Source of the DNA: DASTQL01 sp035462375
GTDB taxonomy: Bacteria; Actinomycetota; Actinomycetes; Jiangellales; Jiangellaceae
DNA length: 64,000 nucleotides
Assembly: GCA_035462375.1 (NCBI GenBank)
Contig: DATHUJ010000143.1
Location: forward strand, 1-64,000
Direction of reading: 5' to 3'
Shown here: positions 25,192 to 33,021 of the stretch, piece after piece
Position numbering within the stretch: the first letter of the stretch is position 1
Layout of the letters: each line of letters opens with the position of its first letter
Notes under the pieces: model-generated
Databases searched by the model: none
Told to the model about the DNA's origin: nothing
Seen by the model: the letters and a program-made list of their open reading frames with translations, nothing else
Position numbers and translations under genes: made by a program

Positions 25192-26845
25192 GTGCCGATC
25201 TGTCGGCCGGAGGAGCCGCGCTTCGCCTCGACGAGTGAGCGCAGGGTCTGGGAGCTGCTGCGCGAGCAGCTCGGCCGGCACGACCTCCTGGTGGCGAACC
25301 TCCGCGTCACCGACGAGCGCAAGGACCACGAGGCCGACCTGGTCGTGGTCCGCCCCGGCGCCGGGGTGGCCGTGGTGGAGGTCAAGGGCGGGGCCGTCGG
25401 GCCCGACGGCGAGCAGTGGCAGCAGACGCGGTCGAACGGTTCCCACCACCGCATCGACCCGGTCGGTCAGGCCCGGGACACGAAGTACGCCGTCCGGAGG
25501 TACGTGGAGCAGGACCCGCGCTGGCACGGGTCCGGGCGGCGCGGCTCCGCTGGGCGCACCTGGTGGCCCTGCCGGCGTCGCGGGTCGACGCGGGCTTCGC
25601 GCTGCCGGACTGCCCCCGGTGGCTGGTCGCCGATCGCGACCAGCTCGACCACCTCGCCGCCTGCCTGGGCGAAGCGCTCACCCGGCACGAGACGCAGAAC
25701 CGGCCCGCCGATGCGGACGACGTCGCCCTGCTCGACGAGATCCTGCGCGGACGCGGCCTGCCGCAGCAGGAGGTCGTGGCGCTGGCCGAGGAACGGGACG
25801 CGCTGTCGGAGCAGCTCACCCACGAGCAGGCGGTGATCATCGGCGCGATCACCCTGCTTCCACGGGTGGAGATCCGCGGGGGAGCGGGCAGCGGCAAGAC
25901 CTGGCTCGCCCTCGAGCAGGCCCGTCGGCTCAGCCGGAAAGGCCAGCGGGTGGCGCTGACCTGCTACTCCCGCGGCCTGGCCGAGTACCTCCGCCGTACG
26001 GTCGCGACCTGGCCGCGCCGGCACAAGCCGGCGTACGTGGGGGAGTTCCTCAGCCTTGGCCGGCAGTGGGGAGCGGCGCCCGGCTCGGACGACGACTCCG
26101 ACTACTGGGAGCGGCGGCTGCCCGCGTAGATGCTGCGGCTGGCCGGTGAGCTGCCCGACGGCCAGCGCTTCGACGCGGTCGTGGTCGACGAGTCGCAGGA
26201 CTTCGCCGAGGCGTGGTGGCCGGCGCTGCTCGCCGCGTTGCGTGACGAGGAGACCGGTGGGGTGTACGCCTTCACCGACGAGGGCCAGGTGGTGTTCGCC
26301 CGGTACGGGCGCCCGCCCGTACCGCTGGTCCCCATCGTGCTGGACCACAACATGCGCAACACCCGGCAGATCGGCGACGTCTTCAACCCGCTGACCTCGA
26401 TGCCGATGCGGCTCGTCGGCGGCGACGGTCCGGACGTGCACTTCGTCGAGTGTCGCCGGACGAGGCGATCGGCCGGGCGGACGACGAGGTCGACGCGCTG
26501 CTCGAGCGATGGCGCCCGCGCGACGTCGCGCTGCTGACGACCGGCAGCCGCCACCCCGAGCAGGTCGCGCGCCAGCAGGCCGACGACGACGGCAGCCAGG
26601 CGACGTACTGGAAGTCGTTCTGGGACGACGATCAGGTCTTCTACGGCCACGTGCTGGGCTTCAAGGGGATGGAGCGGCGGGCCGTCGTGCTCGCGCTGAA
26701 CGAGTCGGCTCCCGGACCGCGGTCGAAGGAGCGGCTGTACGTGGGGCTGTCGAGGGCCCGCGACGAGCTGGTCGTCGTCGGGAGCGCCAAGCATGTCCGG
26801 GCCGTCGGCGGCGAGAAGGTCCTGGGGCGTCTCCGTGGCGACTGA
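25192..26845 (+). pseudogene. NERD-domain UvrD-like helicase, broken three times
   Basis: Joining three frames gives one helicase of about 550 residues. Frame one has a NERD nuclease-related domain (EADLVVVRPGAGVAVVEVKG) and shifts near 25540. Frame two carries the P-loop GGAGSGKTWLALEQ, then an in-frame TAG at 26127-26129. It resumes with the Walker B-like segment FDAVVVDESQDFAEAWW and shifts again near 26449. Frame three ends with the superfamily-1 motifs FKGMERRAVVLALNES and YVGLSRARDELVVVG. The lesions are simple single-base events and the protein is otherwise well conserved. As sequenced it cannot be made; sequence errors are an alternative. Confidence 0.85.
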
Positions 26846-27122
26846 GTCCCCTGCCGTGGTTGGTGAGCCCGGCGCAGAGGAGCTCATCTCCCGGCTGACA
26901 GCGCTGCGGCAACACCAGCAGGGCGGTAAGCGGTCTCCCCACAAGCCGCTGTTGGCCCTCCTCGCGCCCGGTCAGCTGGCGAGGACGGGCGAGAGCCGCC
27001 TTCGCTGGTCCGAGACCGAGGCGAGGCTTGCCGAGCTCAGGAAGTGGTTAACGCCGTGTCTGTGGGAGGAAGGCGTGGGGGAGAGGCCTTCGCCACTGGT
27101 GGCGCGATACGAGCGGGCGTGA
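26835..27122 (+). pseudogene. N-terminal fragment of a ScoMcrA-like restriction endonuclease
   Basis: The 95-codon frame overlaps the helicase stop by 11 bases. It contains LISRLTALRQHQQGGKRSPH followed by KPLLALLAPGQLARTG, which resembles the first helices of the phosphorothioate-DNA-binding, HNH-type type IV restriction enzymes of the ScoMcrA group. The full enzymes are several hundred residues long and have an SRA-like middle and HNH end, none of which is present. It is a truncated gene within the defence-like island. The family match is from memory of the N-terminal pattern and is moderate. Confidence 0.5.
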
Positions 27123-27219
27123 GACTGAGTTCGAGGGAGCCTGAGACAGACGGTGCCGCAGGAGCGTGAGGCCGCAGGGTGCGACCGGGTGGGTGTCAGC
27201 CGGAAGGGGGCTCAGCGCG

Positions 27220-27669
27220 ATGGTCAAGGAGCTGCACAAGCGCAGCGTGCACATCGACGCCCCGGTGGAGAAGGTCTTCGACTACGTCAAGGACCCGCAG
27301 CACTTCTGGGAGGCGTAGGACGAGGAGTGGCGGCGCCACATGGCGGTCGCCGAGGTGAAGATGGCCCCGGATGCGGGGGTCGGGTCGACCATCCGGCTCA
27401 TGGGCCGGATGCTCCTGATCTTCCACATGGAGTGGGTGATGACCCGGGAGGAGTACGTTCCCAACGAGCGCATCGTCGACCACGCGAACACCGGCGGGGT
27501 GTGGACCTTCACCTTCGAGCCCGACGAGACCGGGACGACGTTGTCCGGGGCCTTCGGGTGGTCCGGGCGGGTGCCGTTCGTCGGCGAGGTGATGGACCGC
27601 TTCAGCTGGGAAGGTGACCGCGACCTCGACCAGATGCTCGCCAACCTCAAGAAGGCGATCGAGACCTGA
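27220..27669 (+). pseudogene. SRPBCC-family protein gene with in-frame amber codon
   Basis: The frame starts at ATG 27220 (HKRSVHIDAPVEKVFDYVKD, the first strand of an SRPBCC/polyketide-cyclase fold), meets TAG at 27316-27318, and continues in the same frame to 27669. The second part (VGSTIRLMGRMLLIFHMEWV, NTGGVWTFTFEPDETGTTLS) completes the fold, for a 149-residue product if the stop were read through. The protein is otherwise intact. Restart at ATG 27340 would lack the first strand and helix. It may be a recent pseudogene, a sequence error or a suppressed stop. Confidence 0.8.
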
Positions 27670-27722
27670 CAGAGCGCGAAATCGGGTCGCCCGGCAACGT
27701 CGAGCTCCGGACAGTACGAGCC

Positions 27723-27970
27723 GTGTCAGTCGTTCGGGTCCGGGACGTCCCCGACGAGGTCGTGCGAAGCTGAAGGCCCGTGCAGCCGAGCAAGGCCTCA
27801 GCCTGAGCACGTTCCTGCGGCGCGAGTTCGAACGTCTCGCCGCATCGCCTGCGAATTCGGAGGTCGTGGCCCGACTGTCTCCTGCGAGGCCCGGTGCCGG
27901 GCCGAGTGTGGCCGAGACGTTCGCCGTGATCCGAGCCGTCCGTGACGCGGGGCACGGGACGCCGCGCTGA
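27723..27970 (+). pseudogene. frameshifted VapB/FitA-like antitoxin gene
   Basis: From GTG 27723 the sequence reads VVRVRDVPDEVV, the ribbon-helix-helix start of an antitoxin. One base is missing near 27766; reading then continues as KLKARAAEQGLSLSTFLRRE and runs to 27970. Apart from this deletion the antitoxin is whole. No toxin gene follows, since the next gene is on the other strand. Confidence 0.75.
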
Positions 27971-27996
27971 CCGCACCGAGCCGTGAGCCCGGGCGG

Positions 27997-28899
27997 TCAC
28001 GCCTGGCGCGCCACGAACGCCGCGTGACGCTCGCCCAGCAGATCCCGGTCGGGAAGCTCCGTCCGCCGCTTGGGCAGCTGGATCCGCCAGCCGTGCACGT
28101 CCTGGAGGCCGTGCCGCAGCATCGGCCCGTCGGACTCCTCCAGCATCGCCGGCTGCACCTCGACGCGGTAGTCCTGCGTGACGCTGATCATGTCCTGGTC
28201 GTACGCGGCGTGGTGGATCTTGCACATCGCCATGCCGTTCGTGACGACCGGCTGCCCGCCGGCCGCGTCGGAGAGGATGTGCGCGGCGTCGAGCAGCGGG
28301 GCGTGCCGGAGCCGGCAGATGGTGCACCGCGTCTCGTACGCGCGCAGGACCTGGCTGCGGAAGATCGGCTGGTGCAGCCGCTGGCGGGTGAGCCGCTCGG
28401 CGTACCGGCGACGGGTGAGCGGGTCGACGCGCGGCTCGTCCCAGAGGGCGCGCTGCTCCTCGTCGAGGGCGACGGTGAACTCCAGCGCGGCGTCGTCGTG
28501 GCCGACGACGTACACCGGGTACGTGGCGGAGTAGACGCCCTCGCCGGTGCCGACGAACCACACCAGCGGCTTGCCGAGCCGCTCGGCCAGCTTCATCGAC
28601 GTGTTGTCGGTACGGGTGGGGTCGGTGCCCTGGTACTTGTACCGCGGGAAGCCGTCCGGGCCGATGCCGTCGGCGTACGGGGCGCGGGTCGGGTCCGGGC
28701 TGAAGGTCGTCGTGAAGGTCAGCGCGGGCGTGCCGGACAGCCAGCGGATGCCGCGCTGGGTGATGAGCGCCCGCCTGGCGCCGCGGTGCTCGAAGGCCTG
28801 CAGCATGCGCCACGGGATGCGGTCGCCGTAGGTCTCGCGCTGTGCGTCGAGGTAGAGGAACGCCGCAGCTCGCACCTCGTCATCGACGTCGTGGGCCAC
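27997..28899 (-). CDS. HNH endonuclease, restriction-like
   Basis: The 300-residue protein ends in an HNH nuclease domain with CTICRLRHAPLLDAAHIL, then the Asn in VTNGMAMCKIHHAAYD, giving the metal-binding cysteines and the catalytic His. The first 170 residues have no nuclease motif but include YKYQGTDPTRTDNTSMKLAE and PVYVVGHDD, which resembles the uncharacterised N-terminal part of actinobacterial HNH restriction-like proteins. It would cut DNA, perhaps modified DNA. The GTG start at 28899 lacks a strong ribosome site. It is divergent from a NERD-domain protein 98 bases away. Confidence 0.85.
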   Translation of the reverse strand: MAHDVDDEVRAAAFLYLDAQRETYGDRIPWRMLQAFEHRGARRALITQRGIRWLSGTPALTFTTTFSPDPTRAPYADGIGPDGFPRYKYQGTDPTRTDNTSMKLAERLGKPLVWFVGTGEGVYSATYPVYVVGHDDAALEFTVALDEEQRALWDEPRVDPLTRRRYAERLTRQRLHQPIFRSQVLRAYETRCTICRLRHAPLLDAAHILSDAAGGQPVVTNGMAMCKIHHAAYDQDMISVTQDYRVEVQPAMLEESDGPMLRHGLQDVHGWRIQLPKRRTELPDRDLLGERHAAFVARQA

Positions 28900-28997
28900 G
28901 GCGTCAGCTAACCGGCTCGACGCCGGCGGGCGCAGGCGGATCCACGAAATGCCGCAAACCGACTGCCGGTACGTCGGCCGTGGGCCAGGATGCCGCC

Positions 28998-29825
28998 ATG
29001 CGGGCAGGGGGATCGGCGGGGGAGGCAGCGGACCGCAGCCGCCGTCGAGCGGAGGAACTCGAGCGGCAGCTGGAGCAGGCACGCCGCCGCGAGGCCGCGT
29101 TCGCCAAGGGAGCGGCGGGGGAGGCGCAGACGGCGGCGGTCCTCGGCACGCTGGTGCCCGAGGGCTGGCGTCGCCTGGACGACCGTCGCTGGCCATCGCG
29201 GCGATTCGCCAACATCGACCACCTCGTCGTCGGTCCTGGTGGGGTCTTCGTTGTCGACAGCAAGAACTGGACGGGAGTGATCAGCGTCCGGGACGGGGTG
29301 CTGCGGCAGAACGGCTACCGGCGGGAGCGGGAGGTCGCCTCGGCCGCGGACGCCGCGCTCGCCGTGAGCGAGCTGGTGCCTGCCGCCCACCGGCAGCACG
29401 TTCACCCGGTGCTCTGCTTCGCGCGGGACGAGCCGGTCACCGGTTGGGCGCGGGACGTCATGGTTGCGTCGACCTCGACGCTGCCTTCCCTGTTGCGTAC
29501 GCGGCCCGTAGTGCTCGACCCGGCTGCGGTGGCGCGGGTCGCGGCCACGCTGGCTGCCGCCCTGCCGTCCGCCACTGGCGGGTCGCGTCTGCCGGCCATG
29601 GGTCGCGCGTCGAGGCAGACCTACCCGGCTGTTCAGCGACCTGCGCGCCAGAGAGGCCAACAGCGGCGCCGGCGTTCACGTGGACAGTCAGGACGCTCGC
29701 TGCTGCTCAGGCTCGCGGTCGTATTCGCCTTCGTCCTGCTGGTGACCTCCGGCACGCTGAACACGGTCGCTGACTGGGCCGGTGAACGCATCTCGGAGCG
29801 TCTGGCGGACGCGACTCAGCCCTGA
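28998..29825 (+). CDS. NERD nuclease-related protein with C-terminal membrane helix
   Basis: The 275-residue protein has three parts. A charged helix (residues 10-35) is followed by a NERD domain (about 35-160) that carries NIDHLVVGPGGVFVVDSKNW with the Asp and Lys positions of the PD-(D/E)XK-like fold. Then comes a basic linker and one transmembrane helix near the C terminus (LLLRLAVVFAFVLLVTSGTL). NERD domains occur in helicases and defence proteins and may act on DNA. The ATG at 28998 has AGGA just upstream. It is divergent from the HNH gene and may be part of the same defence module. Confidence 0.82.
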   Translation: MRAGGSAGEAADRSRRRAEELERQLEQARRREAAFAKGAAGEAQTAAVLGTLVPEGWRRLDDRRWPSRRFANIDHLVVGPGGVFVVDSKNWTGVISVRDGVLRQNGYRREREVASAADAALAVSELVPAAHRQHVHPVLCFARDEPVTGWARDVMVASTSTLPSLLRTRPVVLDPAAVARVAATLAAALPSATGGSRLPAMGRASRQTYPAVQRPARQRGQQRRRRSRGQSGRSLLLRLAVVFAFVLLVTSGTLNTVADWAGERISERLADATQP

Positions 29826-29902
29826 CAGTCAGGTTCCAAGCGTGTCGAGCCTGGCGCCGCAGTTGACGGTGACCAGCCAGCTTCCGTCCACGGGTGCCCT
29901 CC

Positions 29903-30880
29903 TCAGCAGACCGGCTCGCGATAACGAGACAGCCGGATCTCGTAGCCGTCCCGCTCACCCGACTGGGTGAGAGCGACACCCGTGCTACGGCCCACCGACC
30001 ACAGCCAGGGACGCACGCGTCGTACGTCCGTCGTGGGCGACGAGCAGATGGCGTCGCGGATCTGCTTGCGCAGCACGTGCAGGTCCTCCAACGACGGTAG
30101 TTCGGTCTCGAGTGCCCGCTGCTTCCCGTCAGCAGCTGTCGCGTGCGCCAGCGCGAGGGCGCGGCCGATGTCGTCGGCGTCGCCGTCCCCGCCCCGGACG
30201 GGTGGAGATGCGTCCACCCTCGGCAGCTCGAGGTCGCCGGCCGCCACCGCGTCAGGACCCGACTCCGCGCGCCAATCCCGCGGGGGCCGGTCCAGGCGCT
30301 GCAGCATGTCGACGGCGTGGCCAACCACGGCGCGTACGCGTGGATCGCTTGCGCTCCCCCAGACCTCGTCCAGCAGCGGGGTCACGTCCGACCAGAGGAG
30401 ATGGGTCAGGGGCACGTCCGTGACGGCGTCCAGCGCAGAGCGCAGAGACGGGGTGAGGTAGGTGAGCTCGATGGCGCGATCGGGGTGGTGGTGTCTGCCC
30501 AATGTGGCGTAGCCGGCCAACTGTCCGGGCCGATGGCTTGCGGCCTCGGTCTTGAGCTCGATGATCCACAGGTGTCCCGGCCAGAGCACAGCCCAGTCAG
30601 GGGCGCCCCCCGTCTCGTCGTCGCTGCGGGCCGGCAGCTCGAACTCGTCGACGAAGACGCACGCAGGCAGGGGCCCGAGCCCGGCGAGACGCCGAAGCGC
30701 GCGAAGGAAGAGCAGGCTATCTGCCGATGGCTCGCTCGCTGTGTTCCACCTCCGGTAACGCCCTCCCACGATGAGCGTGGTGATGAGGCGCTGGCAGAAC
30801 TCTTCACGGCCGAGCGCGAGCCGGCCGCGAAGGGCCCAGGGGTCCTCCCACAGTTCGGCAGCGACACCCGGCGCGGACAT
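29903..30880 (-). CDS. hypothetical protein with PD-(D/E)XK-like motif
   Basis: The product of about 325 residues has no named family I recognise. Its most telling segment is APDWAVLWPGHLWIIELKTE near residue 95. It combines Pro-Asp, a spacer, and Glu-X-Lys, the catalytic layout of PD-(D/E)XK nucleases. A helical C-terminal half ends with WLWSVGRSTGVALTQSGE. The ATG at 30880 is chosen over one eight codons earlier without firm evidence. Its neighbours are a NERD protein and a divergent zinc-ribbon protein, which supports a DNA-related role. It could be the nuclease of an undescribed system. Confidence 0.6.
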   Translation of the reverse strand: MSAPGVAAELWEDPWALRGRLALGREEFCQRLITTLIVGGRYRRWNTASEPSADSLLFLRALRRLAGLGPLPACVFVDEFELPARSDDETGGAPDWAVLWPGHLWIIELKTEAASHRPGQLAGYATLGRHHHPDRAIELTYLTPSLRSALDAVTDVPLTHLLWSDVTPLLDEVWGSASDPRVRAVVGHAVDMLQRLDRPPRDWRAESGPDAVAAGDLELPRVDASPPVRGGDGDADDIGRALALAHATAADGKQRALETELPSLEDLHVLRKQIRDAICSSPTTDVRRVRPWLWSVGRSTGVALTQSGERDGYEIRLSRYREPVC

Positions 30881-30979
30881 AGCCCGAATCATGGCGCCTC
30901 GCACCGACGGTTCGCGCCCATAACCCCGACATGCCTGTCAGGCTGGGCCCGGTCCGCTCGACTGGTGCAGGAGGGCGTG

Positions 30980-31411
30980 GTGGAGATCGTCTGCCCGGAG
31001 TGCGCGTCCGACGACCTCAGGGGTTCGGCCGCGGGAGACCAACGCCTCATCGATTGCCAGGCGTGCGGGCACACCTGGTACCGGACGCCCACCCTGTCGT
31101 GCCCACGGTGCGCCAGCAAGGAGATCTCGGTCAGCGAGTACGAGGGATGGGCGTACGACGATCCGGAATCTGCCCGGGACGACCCGGCCAACGCCGAGTG
31201 GTCGTCGATGCAGCGGTACGTGCTCCGGTGCATGCGCTGCCGTTACGAGTGGCGTTCCCTCGGGTCCTGCGCGCCCCCATCGACCCCTGAAGGGCTAGGA
31301 CTGGAGTCGCAGCGTGAGTCGGTGAGGGCCTGCCCGCGCAGCCACCCGCTCAGGGCTCGACCCGCACTACCCCGTGCGCACCCCGCTCGGCGTCGCCCAT
31401 CGCGTGCGTGA
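30980..31411 (+). CDS. zinc-ribbon protein of unknown function
   Basis: The 143-residue frame encodes a protein with three cysteine pairs that form zinc ribbons: CPECASDD with CQACGHTW near the N terminus, CPRCASKE in the middle, and CMRCRYEW later. The region around residues 50-80 (SEYEGWAYDDPESARDD) is acidic. GTG at 30980 follows AGGAGG; another GTG lies one codon before. The last 60 bases overlap the 3' end of the oxidase gene on the other strand. The ribbons suggest binding of nucleic acid or protein. Confidence 0.6.
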   Translation: MEIVCPECASDDLRGSAAGDQRLIDCQACGHTWYRTPTLSCPRCASKEISVSEYEGWAYDDPESARDDPANAEWSSMQRYVLRCMRCRYEWRSLGSCAPPSTPEGLGLESQRESVRACPRSHPLRARPALPRAHPARRRPSRA

Positions 31412-32255
31412 CGAAGGAGTACCGCCCCGGCTCGGGGAAGGCCAGCTCGACGCAGCCGCCCTGCGCCGGGGCCAGCCCCAGCACCTGCGCCCCGCCAGTC
31501 GTGCCCGGCGGCAGCGTGTAGGCCCCCTCGGTCCACACCGTGTCGAACTGGCCGCCGACGACGTGGAAGGCACTGCCGCGCTGCGGCCCGGCCGCCACGA
31601 CCCAGATCCGGACCCGCTCGCCGACCCGGGCGACGAGCGGGTCGTAGTCGTACTGGTTCGAGTAGCCGTTGAAGACCACCAGGTCAGGCGCCTCCGCGGC
31701 GAGCCGATCGGAGTCGGCCACGCCGCCCTGCGGGCCGAGGTACATCTCCGACTGGACCAGCAGATACTCGTGGTCCACCGCCGGCAGGTCCGGCGGGTCG
31801 ATCACCACCGCGCCGACCATGCCGTTGGCCATGTGCAGTGACATCGGCATCGTCGAGCAGCGGTAGAGCCAGGCACCGCTGCGCGTGGCCGTGAAGCGGT
31901 ACGTCAGCGACTCACCCGGCTGGATCGTCCGCATGGGCCCGTCGGGCGCCAGCGCGCCGGCGTGGAAGTCGATCGAGTGCCCGATCGACCCCTCGTTGAC
32001 CAGCGTCACTTCGAAGACGTCCCCGACCTGGCCGCGCGACCTGGGGCCCGGCGCCGTGCCGCCGAACGTCCACAGCGTCTGGGCCACCCCCGGCGCCACC
32101 TCCCGCTCCACCTCCCGTACGCGCAGGGTCACCCGGTGCACGGTTCCCGTCGGTACGGGAGGCAGCCGCGGGTCACGCGCCTGGAAGCCCGGCCCGGGGT
32201 CGGCCATCAGGTCGAGGTCCTCCGCCGCCGACGGCCCCTCCCACGACGGGCTCAT
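31350..32255 (-). CDS. two-domain cupredoxin oxidase (NirK-like, type-2 site altered)
   Basis: The 301-residue protein has two cupredoxin domains arranged as in copper nitrite reductase. Type-1 copper ligands are all present: His in HSIDFHAG, then Cys, His and Met in LYRCSTMPMSLHMANGM. NirK uses a His directly before that Cys as a type-2 copper ligand; here it is Arg. The other type-2 histidines (HSIDFHAG and FHVVGG) remain, so a complete type-2 site is unlikely and nitrite reduction is doubtful. No signal peptide is visible from the ATG at 32255. A later ATG at 32207 has GGAGG upstream. It probably acts in electron transfer or copper handling. Confidence 0.82.
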   Translation of the reverse strand: MSPSWEGPSAAEDLDLMADPGPGFQARDPRLPPVPTGTVHRVTLRVREVEREVAPGVAQTLWTFGGTAPGPRSRGQVGDVFEVTLVNEGSIGHSIDFHAGALAPDGPMRTIQPGESLTYRFTATRSGAWLYRCSTMPMSLHMANGMVGAVVIDPPDLPAVDHEYLLVQSEMYLGPQGGVADSDRLAAEAPDLVVFNGYSNQYDYDPLVARVGERVRIWVVAAGPQRGSAFHVVGGQFDTVWTEGAYTLPPGTTGGAQVLGLAPAQGGCVELAFPEPGRYSFVTHAMGDAERGAHGVVRVEP

Positions 32256-32265
32256 CGAGCCTTAT

Positions 32266-32472
32266 GTGGCCGCCCACATCCCGGTCGACGGCGTCACCAA
32301 CATCCTGGTCGCCACGGGGGATGAGTACGAGCGACACGTACGCCGGTTCGGCCTGAGCCACCCCGTCGACGAGCTGATCGAGGGCCGGGTGAGCCACCTG
32401 GCGGAGATGAGCGACCCGGAGATCCGGAGCGTCGTCTGGCGGGTCGTCGACGAGCTCGACCGCTCGCTGTGA
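32266..32472 (+). CDS. hypothetical protein or 3' gene fragment
   Basis: The frame reads IPVDGVTNILVATGDEYERH and ends SDPEIRSVVWRVVDELDRSL. The translation is coherent and has good codon use, but the only start is GTG 32266, very close to the divergent oxidase start, and no ribosome site is seen. It looks like the C-terminal part of a longer protein whose beginning is lost. I do not recognise the family. Confidence 0.45.
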   Translation: MAAHIPVDGVTNILVATGDEYERHVRRFGLSHPVDELIEGRVSHLAEMSDPEIRSVVWRVVDELDRSL

Positions 32473-32484
32473 CGAGCCCGGCCC

Positions 32485-32913
32485 TCACGGCTCCAGGCGG
32501 CGGCGCCGCAACCGCTGCACCGTCAGGTAGAAGGCAACCGTGAGCAGTCCCAGGTACACCCCGTTCTCGAACCAGCCGAACGGCGTCTGCTGCTCCGGGG
32601 TGAAGTCCGTCTCCGGGTACACGAAGTAGCCGACCAGCAGCAGCAGCGGGAGCAGGGCGGCGAGCACCCACCAGACGGCGGTCCGGTCGGACCGGACCAG
32701 CAGCGCCACCCCGGTCAGGACCGCGTAGAAGGCCAAGGCGAGCGGGGAGGTGGCGGTGAAGCCCTCGGTGACCACGCCGGTGGCCGTCGACCACACGGTG
32801 TAGAAGGCGGACAGCCCGAGGGCCGCGAGCATCAGCCCGCTGACCTGGGTCGCGTAGCGCGAGGTCGCGGAGGTCGCGGGACGGACGGGGGTACGCGTGT
32901 CGGTGGAGGTCAT
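32485..32913 (-). CDS. small four-helix membrane protein
   Basis: The 142-residue protein has four predicted transmembrane helices (around VSGLMLAALGLSAFYTVW, LALAFYAVLTGVALLV, WWVLAALLPLLLLVGYFVY and VYLGLLTVAFYLTVQ). It has no family I recognise. GAAGGAC precedes the ATG at 32913. It is divergent from the XRE-ATPase regulator. Its upstream region carries the triple TGTGG repeat also found before the hemerythrin gene, so both may be regulated together. Confidence 0.75.
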   Translation of the reverse strand: MTSTDTRTPVRPATSATSRYATQVSGLMLAALGLSAFYTVWSTATGVVTEGFTATSPLALAFYAVLTGVALLVRSDRTAVWWVLAALLPLLLLVGYFVYPETDFTPEQQTPFGWFENGVYLGLLTVAFYLTVQRLRRRRLEP

Positions 32914-32950
32914 GTCCTTCAGGCTGATCGCGGCTGCCCGACGGCCCCAG

Positions 32951-32982
32951 CCACAGCGCCTCCACAGCCCACCCACACCACA
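32951..32982 (-). promoter_or_regulatory. triple TGTGG repeat with 11-bp period, copy 1
   Basis: On the minus strand TGTGG occurs at 32977-32973, 32966-32962 and 32955-32951, exactly 11 bases apart, with an extra copy at 32982-32978. It lies 38 bases upstream of the membrane protein start, between it and the divergent regulator. The core TGTGG-AGGCGC-TGTGG-CTGGG is identical to copy 2 at 36039-36065. Confidence 0.75.
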
Positions 32983-33021
32983 TCCAGCGAAGCCGTACGC
33001 CACCCACTAGCGTTCGGGCGC

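Noticed and set aside
31350..32255. Annotation of the cupredoxin protein as nitrite reductase nirK
   Set aside because: A required type-2 copper ligand is replaced by Arg.
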